Assembly: GCF_001426705.1 (NCBI RefSeq)
Contig: NZ_LMFC01000003.1
Location: 356,995-420,994 of the forward strand
Source: Cellulomonas sp. Root485
GTDB taxonomy: Bacteria; Actinomycetota; Actinomycetes; Actinomycetales; Cellulomonadaceae
Direction: 5' to 3'
DNA length: 64,000 bases
Position numbers and translations under genes: made by a program. Shown here piece by piece: positions 51,226 through 59,534 of this stretch. How positions within the stretch are numbered: position 1 is the stretch's first letter; the number at the start of each line of letters is the position of its first letter. Under the pieces are notes generated by a model. The model did no database searches. It was not told where the DNA came from and was given only the letters and a program-made list of their open reading frames with translations.

Positions 51226-52674
51226 CTACGGCGCCAGGCTCGGCGGCGCCATGATCCCGAACTCGCGCAGCACCCGCTTCGCGGCGTACCAGCCGCCGAG
51301 CCCGTGCACGCCGGGTCCCGGCGGGGTCGACGCCGAGCACAGGTAGACCCCGGCACGACCGGAGAAGTACGGGTCGAGCCGTCGGGTCGGCCGCGCGAAG
51401 AGCTGGCCGATGCTGGCGCGGCCCGCGGAGATGTCGCCGTCGACGTAGTTCTCGTTGTGGTCGCTCAGGTGGGCCGCGGGGATGCACCGGGACGTGACGA
51501 CGACGTCCCGGAACCCGGGGGCGTACCTCTCGATGTGCCGGGTGACGGCCTCGGTCACGTCGACATCGGAGCCGGCCGGCACGTGCGCGTAGGTCCACAG
51601 GGGGCGCCGGCCGTGCGCCTCACGCGTCGCGTCCACGACCGTCGGGTCGCTGACCAGCGTCATCGGCAGGTCCGCGTGCTCGCCGCGCGCGACCGCGTTC
51701 TCCGCGCGGGCCATCTCGGCGCGTGTGCCGCCGACGTGGACCGTGCCGGCCCGCCCGACGTCACGCACGGTCCACGGCACCGGACCGTCGAGCACGAAGT
51801 CGACCTTGGCCGCCGCGTCGCCGTACTCGAACGCGGCCAGCGCGTCCCGCGCCCGCGGGGGGATGCGGTGGCCGAGCACGTTGACGAGCGTGCGGGGGGT
51901 GGTGTCGAAGACGTAGCAGTGCGCGATCGGCAGGTCGGCCTCGCGGCGTACCCGGTGGTCGGTGCGGAGGATTCCGCCGTGCGCCTCCAGGTCCGCGACC
52001 AGTGCTGCAGTGATCGCCCCGGAGCCACCGCGCGGGATGGGCCAGCCACCCGCGGCGTGCGCGAGGGTGCCCAGCAGGAGCGCCGTGCCCGCGGCCGCGA
52101 TCGACGGGAGCCGCGAGATCGCGTGCGCCGCGACACCGGTGAGCAGGGCGGGGGCGACGTCGCCGACGAACCGGCGGTCCCACGCGCGCGTGCCCTGCTC
52201 CAGGATGCCGAGCCCGAACCGCAGCGCGGCGCGGGGGTCGACCACGGGCACCGACCGCTTGTCGGACAGCGCCACCCGGACCGCGGCGGCCGCGTCGCCG
52301 CCGACCAGGGACCGCCAGACCGCACCGTCGACGCCGAGCTCCTCGACCGTGCGCTCCAGGTCCCGGTACGCCACCCCGGCCCGCGCGTCGGCGAGCGGGT
52401 GCGCGTACGACACCTCGGGCACCAGGAGCTCGACCCCGCGGGACCGCAGGTCGAAGCTCGCGAAGAACGGGGAGGCCCAGGCCATCGGGTGCACAGCGGA
52501 GCAGACGTCGTGCGTGACACCCTCGGCGAGGCCCAGGTCGAGGGTCCGCGCGCCGCCTCCGACGGTCGGCTGCGACTCCAGGACGGTCACGCGCAGGCCT
52601 GCGCGCGCGAGGGTGACGGCGGCGGCGAGCCCGTTGGGGCCCGAGCCGACCACCACCACGTCCGGTCGCGTCAT
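51226..52674 (-). CDS. FAD-dependent oxidoreductase, phytoene-desaturase / PYROXD2-like
   Basis: A 482-residue flavoprotein. The N-terminal FAD site is VVVVGSGPNGLAAAVTLARAGLRVTVLESQPTVGGGART (dinucleotide GxGxxG plus the E and the GG motif of the GR2 family). The C-terminal FAD segment is VYLCSASTPPGPGVHGLGGWYAAKRVL. In the middle, GGWPIPRGGSGAITAALVADLEAHGGIL is typical of the CrtI/PYROXD2 family. It may act on carotenoids or another lipid; no carotenoid-synthesis genes are nearby. It begins 18 bp downstream of mrpG on the same strand, so it may be co-transcribed with the antiporter. Confidence 0.88.
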   Translation of the reverse strand: MTRPDVVVVGSGPNGLAAAVTLARAGLRVTVLESQPTVGGGARTLDLGLAEGVTHDVCSAVHPMAWASPFFASFDLRSRGVELLVPEVSYAHPLADARAGVAYRDLERTVEELGVDGAVWRSLVGGDAAAAVRVALSDKRSVPVVDPRAALRFGLGILEQGTRAWDRRFVGDVAPALLTGVAAHAISRLPSIAAAGTALLLGTLAHAAGGWPIPRGGSGAITAALVADLEAHGGILRTDHRVRREADLPIAHCYVFDTTPRTLVNVLGHRIPPRARDALAAFEYGDAAAKVDFVLDGPVPWTVRDVGRAGTVHVGGTRAEMARAENAVARGEHADLPMTLVSDPTVVDATREAHGRRPLWTYAHVPAGSDVDVTEAVTRHIERYAPGFRDVVVTSRCIPAAHLSDHNENYVDGDISAGRASIGQLFARPTRRLDPYFSGRAGVYLCSASTPPGPGVHGLGGWYAAKRVLREFGIMAPPSLAP

Positions 52675-52692
52675 CGCGCTGTCCTCCTGCCC

Positions 52693-53094
52693 TCAGTCTC
52701 GGGGGTCGTCGTCGTCCGGGCGACCCTGGTCCCGCACCTGCGCACGTTCCTGGTCGTCGGTCAGCTCGTCGACCACCAGGAGGTCGCTGCGGACCTTGCC
52801 CGTCCGGTAGCCGGCGCGGCCGACCATATGCGCCGCCACGGGTGCGGTGAGCATCTGGAACACCGCCACGAGCACCAGCGCCCACACCGCGCCGCCCGAC
52901 CGCAGCCGCAGCGCGAGGCCGATCAGCACGAGCGCGAGACCGAGCACCTGCGGCTTGGTGCCCGCGTGCATGCGCGCCAGCAGGTCGGGGAAGCGCAGCA
53001 CGCCGACCCCGGCCGCGAACGCGAGGAACGCCCCGCCGAGCAGGCACACCGCCGAGGCGACGTCGGCGACGGTCGTCCACTGGTCCTGCGTCAT
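52693..53094 (-). CDS. mrpG: Na+/H+ antiporter subunit MrpG
   Basis: A 133-residue membrane protein with three helices (VASAVCLLGGAFLAFAAGVGVLRF, QVLGLALVLIGLALRL, VWALVLVAVFQMLTAPVAAHMV). The motif RFPDLLARMHAGTKPQVLGLAL is the MnhG/PhaG signature. It carries a polar C-terminal tail. Its ATG overlaps the mrpF stop by four bases. It is the last antiporter gene and completes the Mrp complex, which exchanges cytoplasmic Na+ for protons. Confidence 0.94.
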   Translation of the reverse strand: MTQDQWTTVADVASAVCLLGGAFLAFAAGVGVLRFPDLLARMHAGTKPQVLGLALVLIGLALRLRSGGAVWALVLVAVFQMLTAPVAAHMVGRAGYRTGKVRSDLLVVDELTDDQERAQVRDQGRPDDDDPRD

Positions 53095-53504
53095 CCCCGG
53101 ACCTCCCCCTCGGCGCCGCCGCCGTGGTGCTCGTCGTACCCCTCGCGTCGACCCGTCCGGCGGGAGCCCTCGGCCTCGTCCTCGGCGTCCATCCGCTCGG
53201 CCTCCTGGGCGGCGATCTCCTCGCGCGTCCGCACGCGACCCTCGCCCTCCGGTTCCACGGCGGCGAACCGCGCGATGGTCACCGACCCGACGAAGCCGAC
53301 CAGCGACAGCACCACGAGGACCGGGACGACGTCGGTGCGGCGCTCGATCGCGGCGTACAGCGCGACGGCGGCGATCATCGTCGTCACCACGATGTCGAGC
53401 GCGATGGTCCGGTCGAGCATCGACGGACCCTTCTCCGCCCGGACGACGGCCAGCACCGCCCCGACGGTGAGCAGCACCCCGCACACCCACACGACGGCGG
53501 TCAT
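53091..53504 (-). CDS. mrpF: Na+/H+ antiporter subunit MrpF
   Basis: A 137-residue protein with three helices in its first 85 residues (VVWVCGVLLTVGAVLAVVRA, IALDIVVTTMIAAVALYAAIE, VVPVLVVLSLVGFVGSVTIARF). The MLDRTIALDIVVTTMIAAVAL segment is typical of MnhF. A long acidic and charged tail (EEIAAQEAERMDAEDEAEGSRR) is longer than in well-known MrpF proteins. It overlaps mrpE and mrpG by four bases on either side. Confidence 0.93.
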   Translation of the reverse strand: MTAVVWVCGVLLTVGAVLAVVRAEKGPSMLDRTIALDIVVTTMIAAVALYAAIERRTDVVPVLVVLSLVGFVGSVTIARFAAVEPEGEGRVRTREEIAAQEAERMDAEDEAEGSRRTGRREGYDEHHGGGAEGEVRG

Positions 53505-54055
53505 GTGCGCACCCCCACCAGCCCGGCCGCGACCAGCTCCTCGTCCGACGCGAACGCCCGCAGCACCCGCTCCTCCTGGTCCAGCACCGACTGCCGTGCC
53601 GCCTCGATCCCGCCGCTCTGGCGCACGTCGAGCACGTGCAGGTAGAGCATCCCGGTCAGGCGGTGCGCCTCCACGACGAGCGAGCCGGGGACCAGCGAGC
53701 ACAGCTCGGCGGTCAGCGTGAGGTACAGGTCGGAGTGGCTGCGCAGCTGCACGCCGATGACCGCGCCGCGCGGCACGTACCGCGGACGGATCGCGATGAG
53801 GCTGACCTCGAACGACGCCTTCACCAGGTCGACGGCGAACCGCGCGGACAGCCGCAGGAAACCCAGCGGCCGGAACCGTCCGTGGAAGTCGATGGGCGCC
53901 ATGCGCAGGCCGGTGGTCACGGCGAGCGCGATCAGCAGGCCGGCCAGCACGTTGCCCACCGACAGGTCGCCCCACAGGAAGACCCACACGACGGTCAGCC
54001 AGACGATCGTCGCCCACTGGGTGCGCCACCGGTGCCGGCGCGGGTGCAGGCTCAT
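53501..54055 (-). CDS. mrpE: Na+/H+ antiporter subunit MrpE
   Basis: A 184-residue protein with a short basic N-terminus and two hydrophobic segments (WATIVWLTVVWVFLWGDLSVGNVLAGLLIALAVT). The later region with IAIRPRYVPRGAVIGVQLRSHSDLYLTLTAELCSLVPGSLVVE and HVLDVRQSGGIEAARQSVLDQEERVLRAF matches MnhE, a subunit needed for complex assembly and full activity. It overlaps mrpD and mrpF by four bases. Confidence 0.93.
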   Translation of the reverse strand: MSLHPRRHRWRTQWATIVWLTVVWVFLWGDLSVGNVLAGLLIALAVTTGLRMAPIDFHGRFRPLGFLRLSARFAVDLVKASFEVSLIAIRPRYVPRGAVIGVQLRSHSDLYLTLTAELCSLVPGSLVVEAHRLTGMLYLHVLDVRQSGGIEAARQSVLDQEERVLRAFASDEELVAAGLVGVRT

Positions 54056-55608
54056 GGCTGTCCCTCTGGCTGTTCCTCGGCCACGTCGGCCGACACGCCC
54101 TGCCCGCGCTCGCCGTCGGGCAGCACGGCGTCGACGTAGGGGGTGCGCTCGGTCAGCGACACGGCGGCGCGCTCGGTGTAGGCGTACAGCGGGCCTGCCG
54201 CGACGGTGAGCATCAGGCCGACGACGATGAGCGCCGCGGTCGGGGCGACCATGCCGAAGGGCAGCCGCACCGGCGGCCGGGGCTCCTCGGGCGTCTGCCA
54301 GAAGGCCTTGTTCCACGCCTTGACCAGGGCGTAGAGCGTGAGCAGGGACGTCACGACGCTGCCGACGACGAGCACGTACGCCAGCGGGGTGCCCAGCTGC
54401 ACACCGGCCTCGATGAGCCCGATCTTGCCCAGGAACCCGGACAGCGGCGGGATCCCGCCCAGGTTCATGGCGGGGATGAAGAACAGGATCGCGAGGACCG
54501 GCGTCAGCTTGGCCAGGCCGCCCAGCTTGGTCAGGGACGTCGACCCACCGGCGCGTTCGACGAGTCCCACCACCAGGAACAGCGCGGTCTGCACGGTGAT
54601 GTGGTGGGCGACGTAGTAGATCGCGGCGGTGTACCCCAGGTCGGTCGCCAGCGCGATGCCGAACACCATGAAGCCGATGTGGCTGACCAGCGTGAACGAG
54701 AGGAGTCGCTTGATGTCGTCCTGCGCGACGGCGCCGAGGATCCCGATGACCATCGTCGCCAGCGCCGCCCACATCAGGGCGTCGTCGAGCCGGCCGTCCG
54801 GGAACAGCAGCGTCTGCGTGCGGATGATCGCGTACACGCCGACCTTGGTCAGCAGGCCCGCGAACACCGCCGTGACGGGTGCAGGAGCGGTCGGGTAGGA
54901 GTCCGGGAGCCACGCGGACAGCGGGAACACGGCCGCCTTGATGGCGAACGCGAGCAGCAGCAGCACCTGCAGGACCAGCCGCACGCCGGGATCGATCTCC
55001 GGCAGCCGCAGGGCCAGCTGCGCCAGGTTCACCGTGCCCGTGGCCGCGTAGATCATCGCGATCGCCACGAGGAACAGCACCGAGGACAGCAGCGCGACGA
55101 CGATGTAGATGGTCCCCGCACGGATGCGCTCGCCGGTCCCGCCGAGCGTGATGAGCACGTAGCTGGCGGCCAGCAGGATCTCGAAGCCGACGTAGAGGTT
55201 GAACAGGTCCCCGGACAGGAACGCGTTGGCGACGCCCGCCGTCAGCACCAGGTACGTCGGGTGGTAGATGGAGACCGGCGCGGACTCCTCGTCGTCCTCG
55301 TTGCCCTGCGCGAGGGAGTACAGGAGCACGCAGAGGGTGACCGCGCTGGAGATGGTGAGCATGAGCGCCGAGAGCCGGTCCGCCACCAGGTCGATGCCGA
55401 CGGGAGCCGCCCAGCCGCCGACGTCCACGACGAGCGGGCCGTCGTCGGCGAGCACGAGCAGGGCCACGCTGGCGACGAGCACCAGCGCGAGCGCCACCAC
55501 CGTGACGAACCGCTGCACGTTCGGCCGCCGGTAGAGCGCGAGCGCGAGGCCCGCGGCGGACAGCGGGATGACCACGGGGAGCGGGACGAGCCAGGTGTAG
55601 TCGGTCAC
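54052..55608 (-). CDS. mrpD: Na+/H+ antiporter subunit MrpD (NuoN-like)
   Basis: A 518-residue membrane protein with about 14 helices and GTG start, homologous to NADH dehydrogenase subunit N. It includes LFNLYVGFEILLAASYVLITLGGTGERIRAGTIYIVVALLSSVLFLVAIAMIY and FPLSAWLPDSYPTAPAPVTAVFAGLLTKVGVYAIIRTQTLLFP, which carry the conserved glutamate and lysines used in proton transfer. It overlaps mrpC and mrpE by four bases. A part of the Mrp complex with MrpA; together they form the ion path. Confidence 0.94.
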   Translation of the reverse strand: MTDYTWLVPLPVVIPLSAAGLALALYRRPNVQRFVTVVALALVLVASVALLVLADDGPLVVDVGGWAAPVGIDLVADRLSALMLTISSAVTLCVLLYSLAQGNEDDEESAPVSIYHPTYLVLTAGVANAFLSGDLFNLYVGFEILLAASYVLITLGGTGERIRAGTIYIVVALLSSVLFLVAIAMIYAATGTVNLAQLALRLPEIDPGVRLVLQVLLLLAFAIKAAVFPLSAWLPDSYPTAPAPVTAVFAGLLTKVGVYAIIRTQTLLFPDGRLDDALMWAALATMVIGILGAVAQDDIKRLLSFTLVSHIGFMVFGIALATDLGYTAAIYYVAHHITVQTALFLVVGLVERAGGSTSLTKLGGLAKLTPVLAILFFIPAMNLGGIPPLSGFLGKIGLIEAGVQLGTPLAYVLVVGSVVTSLLTLYALVKAWNKAFWQTPEEPRPPVRLPFGMVAPTAALIVVGLMLTVAAGPLYAYTERAAVSLTERTPYVDAVLPDGERGQGVSADVAEEQPEGQP

Positions 55609-56099
55609 GGGCGCACCTCGCGCACCGTCCCGGGCGCGCCCTGGTCGGTCTCGTCGCGCGCTTCCGCCGCTTCCTCGTCCAGCGTCCCGGCGGCGACCTC
55701 CGTGTCCAGGTCGGCGAAGGCGCGCTCGTCGACGGCCGCGAGGTGCGCGATGCGGCGGTCCTCGACGTCGTCCTGCACCTCGTCGTGCCGGTGCAGCTGC
55801 CACGAGCGGTAGGCCAGGGCCAGCAGGAACGCGGTCATGCCGAGCGTGATGACGATGGCGGTCAGGACCATCGCCTGCGGGAGCGGGTCGCTCATCTGCC
55901 TTTCCGGCTCGTCGCCGACGATCGGGGGCCGACCGGCCGCGCCGCCCGCCACCAGGAACAGCAGGTTCGCGCCGTTGCCGATGAGGATGACGCCGATGAG
56001 CACGCGCGACAGGCTGCGCTCGAGCAGCAGGTAGACGCCCGCGGCGAACAGCACGCCGATGGTGACGACGAGGACGATGTTCGGGCTCATGTCGATCAC
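55605..56099 (-). CDS. mrpC: Na+/H+ antiporter subunit MrpC (NuoK-like)
   Basis: A 164-residue membrane protein with three helices (IVLVVTIGVLFAAGVYLLLERSLSRVLIGVILIGNGANLLFLVAGG and MVLTAIVITLGMTAFLLALAYRSW). It is homologous to NuoK and holds the DPLPQAMVLTAIVITLGMTAF motif. The GTG at 56099 overlaps the mrpA stop by four bases and is preferred over the ATG at 56090. A long charged C-terminal tail is an actinobacterial feature. Confidence 0.93.
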   Translation of the reverse strand: MIDMSPNIVLVVTIGVLFAAGVYLLLERSLSRVLIGVILIGNGANLLFLVAGGAAGRPPIVGDEPERQMSDPLPQAMVLTAIVITLGMTAFLLALAYRSWQLHRHDEVQDDVEDRRIAHLAAVDERAFADLDTEVAAGTLDEEAAEARDETDQGAPGTVREVRP

Positions 56100-59000
56100 G
56101 GCACGCTCCCGTCCCAGCCGGCCGGCTTGGCGGTGGCACCGACCTGCGCGGGCACGTCGCCCTCGGCGTCGCCGCCGACCGCGTCGCCCCCGACCGGGTC
56201 CTCGCCCGTCTCGGCGCGACGGTCGATCTCCGCCCCGAGGCTGCGCAGGATGTCGAGCACCAGGCCGACGACCACCAGGTAGACGCCGAGGTCGAAGAAG
56301 AGCGACGTCACCAGGTGGAGGTCGCCGATGACCGGCAGGTGGATGTCGATGATCCAGGACTGCAGGACCTCGCCCCCGGCCAGCAGCGCGAGCAGGCCGA
56401 CCCCGGCGGACAGGAACAGCCCGAGACCGAGCAGCAGACCCGGCTGCACGGGGGCCGCCTCGCCCAGCTCGTACCGACCGCCCGCGAGGTACCGGACGAT
56501 CAGCGCGATGCCCGTCACCAGGCCCGCCGCGAAACCGCCGCCGGGAGCGTTGTGGCCGCTGAACAGCAGGTAGACCGAGTACACGATCATCGTGTGGAAG
56601 AGCAGCCGGACGACGACCTCGAAGATCACCGACCGCCGCTGCGGGGCCAGGGTCCGTCCCGCGTGCAGCCACTCGCGGCCGCGCGCGGCGCTCGACGGCA
56701 CCGCGGACTCGTCACGGTCGGCCACCATCCCGCCGGCGTCCACCGGGGCGTCGTCGCCGCCCGGACGCCGCAGCGCCGCCATGGGGTCCGGTACGCCGCC
56801 CCAGACGGCCCGCTCGGTGCGGGCCTCGTCGGCCCGGTAGATCGCCCCGGCCCGGCGCGAGAGGAAGACCAGTGACGCCACCCCCGTCGCCGCCACCAGC
56901 AGCACCGAGATCTCGCCCATCGTGTCCCATGCCCGGATGTCGACCAGGGTCACGTTGACGATGTTCTTGCCGCCCCCGAAGCTGTACGCCTCCTCGGCGA
57001 AGTCCTTCGAGACCGGCAGGTGCATCCGCGCACCGGGTGCCACCAGCGCGATCCCGGCGACCGTGAGGCCCACGGCGAGCCCCAGCGCGAGGCGCACCCA
57101 GCGGCTGGCCGCGAGCGGTCGGTCGGAGAAGTACGGGGGCAGCCGGCGCAGGACCAGCACGAAGACGACCAGGGTCACCGTCTCCACCAGCACCTGCGTC
57201 AGGGCAAGGTCGGGGGCGCCGTGCAGCAGGAACAGGCCGGCCACCGAGTAGCCGCCGATGCCCAGCAGGATGACGGCCTTGAGCCGGCGTCGCGCCCGGG
57301 TCACCAGCAGCGCCGACGCGATCACACCCGCCGCGAACACCAGCTGCGCGGGCGTGTCCCACCACCGGACCTGCGACGGGAAGACGGTGCTGGCCAGCGC
57401 CGTGCCGCCGACCGCCACGACGAACACGACGAGGATCAGTCCGAGGTAGAGCGGCAGCGAACCGCGCTGGGTGACCGCGGTGACGTCGGCCGCGACGTCG
57501 TCGAGCCGCCGCATGAACCGCCGGTACACCCGGTCCGCCTCGGGCCCGTGGTAGGCGGCGGTCTGCCAGCGCTCGACGCGGTCGCGGATCGCGAACAGCA
57601 GCGCGCCGGACAGCAGGATCGCGAGCGTCAGGACGAACGTCGGCGTGAACCCTGCCCACAGGACCAGGTGCCCGGGCTCGCCCTCGGGGTAGGTGTCCGC
57701 GTACGGCGCCAGCAGGTGCTCGCCCAGCTGCGGCAGGAGCGCGACGGCCAGGCCGAGGACCGCGAGGATCATCGCCGGCCACACCAGCAGCAGCGACGGG
57801 TGCGTGATGGGCGCGGGCTCGGCCTCGTCGTGCGCGGCCTCGTGGATCGAGGTGCCCGGCTCCGTCGACTCGCTCACGGCCTCCGGCACCACGGCGGGCT
57901 TGGTGGAGAACGCGCCCCACCACAGCCGCAGACCGTAGGCGACCGTCAGCACCGAGCCGACCGAGACCGCGACCAGCACGATCATCCCGGCCGTCGTGTC
58001 GTCCAGGTGTCCGAGCGCCTCGAGCCCCGCCTCCTTGGCGACGTACCCCGCGAACGGGGGCAGCCCGATCATCGACGCCGTCGCCAGGGCGCCCGCGAGC
58101 GCCGTCAGCTTGAGCTCGCGGCCGACCCCCGACAACCGCCGCAGGTCACGCGTGCCGGTGGCGGCATCGACCACGCCGACGACGAGGAACAGGGCCGCCT
58201 TGAACATCGCGTGGGCGCCGAGCATCGCCAGACCGGCGAGCGCGGTCGCCTTCGTGCCCAGACCCACCAGCAGCACGATGAGGCCCAGCTGGCTGACGGT
58301 GCCGAACGCGAGGATGAGCTTGAGGTCGTGCTGCCGCAGCGCCCGGTAGCCGCCGAGCAGCATGGTCCCGCAGCCGAGCACGACGACGATCCACACCCAC
58401 GTGGGGTCCGTCGAGTACGCCGGGGCGAACCGGGCGACCAGGTAGACACCGGCCTTCACCATCGCGGCCGCGTGCAGGTACGCGCTCACCGGCGTCGGTG
58501 CCGCCATCGCCGCGGGCAGCCAGAAGTGGAACGGGATGAGCGCCGACTTGGTCACCGCCCCGGCCAGCAGGCAGACGATGGCGACCGTCACCGCGGTGGT
58601 GCCCTGCGGGGGGTTCGCGATGACCTCCGACAGCAGGTAGGTGCCCGCGGCCTCGCCCAGCAGCACCAGCCCGACGAGCATCGCCAGGCCGCCCGCGGTC
58701 GTGATGACGATGGCCTGCATGGCCGCGCGCCGGCTCGCCTTGCGCTCGGCGTAGTGGCCGATGAGCAGGTACGACGTGACCGTCGTGAGCTCCCAGAACG
58801 TGAACAGCAGCAGCAGGTCGTCGGCGGTGACCAGGCCGAGCATCGCGCCGCTGAACGCGACGAACACGCCACCGAAACGGCCCAGCCCCGACGCGCTCGT
58901 CTTGAAGTACGCCGCGCAGTAGATGAGCACCAGGGCGCCGACGCCGCCGACGATCAGCGTCATCAGCCAGGACAGCGTGTCCAGCCGGAACGTGAGATCC

Positions 59001-59197
59001 AGGCCGAGGACGGGGATCCACTCGACGTTCTCGACCGGGCCGTTCCCGGCCTGCACGCGCGACGTCCACGACAGCGCCCACACGGCGGCGGAGGCGGGGG
59101 CGAGCGCGAGGACCCAGAACGCCTTACGGCCCATCCAGCGGACCAGAGCGGGCGCGACGACGGCTGCAGCCAGGTGAACGGCGAGCAGCAGAAGCAC
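56096..59197 (-). CDS. mrpA: Na+/H+ antiporter subunit MrpA with fused MrpB domain
   Basis: A 1033-residue membrane protein with GTG start. Residues 1-770 are the NuoL-like MrpA part with more than 18 helices (WELTTVTSYLLIGHYAERKASRRAAMQAIVITTAGGLAML, FHFWLPAAMAAPTPVSAYLHAAAMVKAGVYLVARF). A linker rich in charged residues follows, then the MrpB part at about 870-1000 (FEVVVRLLFHTMIVYSVYLLFSGHNAPGGGFAAGLVTGIALIVRYLAGG). A fused A/B subunit is usual in actinobacteria. As the first gene of mrpA(B)CDEFG it likely sets expression of the operon; all neighbours overlap by four bases. The complex gives sodium and alkali tolerance. Confidence 0.95.
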   Translation of the reverse strand: MLLLLAVHLAAAVVAPALVRWMGRKAFWVLALAPASAAVWALSWTSRVQAGNGPVENVEWIPVLGLDLTFRLDTLSWLMTLIVGGVGALVLIYCAAYFKTSASGLGRFGGVFVAFSGAMLGLVTADDLLLLFTFWELTTVTSYLLIGHYAERKASRRAAMQAIVITTAGGLAMLVGLVLLGEAAGTYLLSEVIANPPQGTTAVTVAIVCLLAGAVTKSALIPFHFWLPAAMAAPTPVSAYLHAAAMVKAGVYLVARFAPAYSTDPTWVWIVVVLGCGTMLLGGYRALRQHDLKLILAFGTVSQLGLIVLLVGLGTKATALAGLAMLGAHAMFKAALFLVVGVVDAATGTRDLRRLSGVGRELKLTALAGALATASMIGLPPFAGYVAKEAGLEALGHLDDTTAGMIVLVAVSVGSVLTVAYGLRLWWGAFSTKPAVVPEAVSESTEPGTSIHEAAHDEAEPAPITHPSLLLVWPAMILAVLGLAVALLPQLGEHLLAPYADTYPEGEPGHLVLWAGFTPTFVLTLAILLSGALLFAIRDRVERWQTAAYHGPEADRVYRRFMRRLDDVAADVTAVTQRGSLPLYLGLILVVFVVAVGGTALASTVFPSQVRWWDTPAQLVFAAGVIASALLVTRARRRLKAVILLGIGGYSVAGLFLLHGAPDLALTQVLVETVTLVVFVLVLRRLPPYFSDRPLAASRWVRLALGLAVGLTVAGIALVAPGARMHLPVSKDFAEEAYSFGGGKNIVNVTLVDIRAWDTMGEISVLLVAATGVASLVFLSRRAGAIYRADEARTERAVWGGVPDPMAALRRPGGDDAPVDAGGMVADRDESAVPSSAARGREWLHAGRTLAPQRRSVIFEVVVRLLFHTMIVYSVYLLFSGHNAPGGGFAAGLVTGIALIVRYLAGGRYELGEAAPVQPGLLLGLGLFLSAGVGLLALLAGGEVLQSWIIDIHLPVIGDLHLVTSLFFDLGVYLVVVGLVLDILRSLGAEIDRRAETGEDPVGGDAVGGDAEGDVPAQVGATAKPAGWDGSVP

Positions 59198-59534
59198 GTC
59201 CGGCTCCGTCCTGTAGGGCGGGTGGTCGGTCGGTCGGGGTCGTCAGGTTCTCGAGGTCAGGCACAGGTGCGGGCACGCGTCAGGAGCGACAGAGAGCGCC
59301 CCCGCGATGCACTGAAGATTTGGTCAAGACTCTACCAACCGAATTCCCACACCTCCTCCCACGGGGCCGGGCGTCGGGCGTCGGGCATGTCACGCCCGCA
59401 CCGGGAATGCGCGGAGCCGCCCGGGCTCGCCACGGCGTTCACCGCCGGCCCAGCTCGTCCGTCGTCACCCACGAGTTCGGCTGGGAGTGACGAGTTCGGC
59501 GGGTGCGGGCACCCCGCGCCGCTAGCGTGGCGGC
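59198..59534. other. Divergent intergenic region between mrpA and the Fe-S reductase
   Basis: This 337-bp gap separates two divergent genes. An AT-rich patch at about 59316-59350 holds TTGGT-N9-ACCAA and is the best candidate for the mrp promoter, but I cannot fix a -35/-10 pair with confidence. Next to it, 59470-59503 holds the inverted half (ACGAGTTCGGC twice) of the CCGAACTCGGTGG repeat. No gene or RNA is seen. Confidence 0.5.
59470..59503. repeat. Inverted half of the CCGAACTCGGTGG repeat
   Basis: CACGAGTTCGGCTGG and GACGAGTTCGGCG are the two inverted units of the repeat seen at 20983-21052. The two forward units are absent or too decayed to see. It lies just before the start of the gene at 59535. 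Confidence 0.65.
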
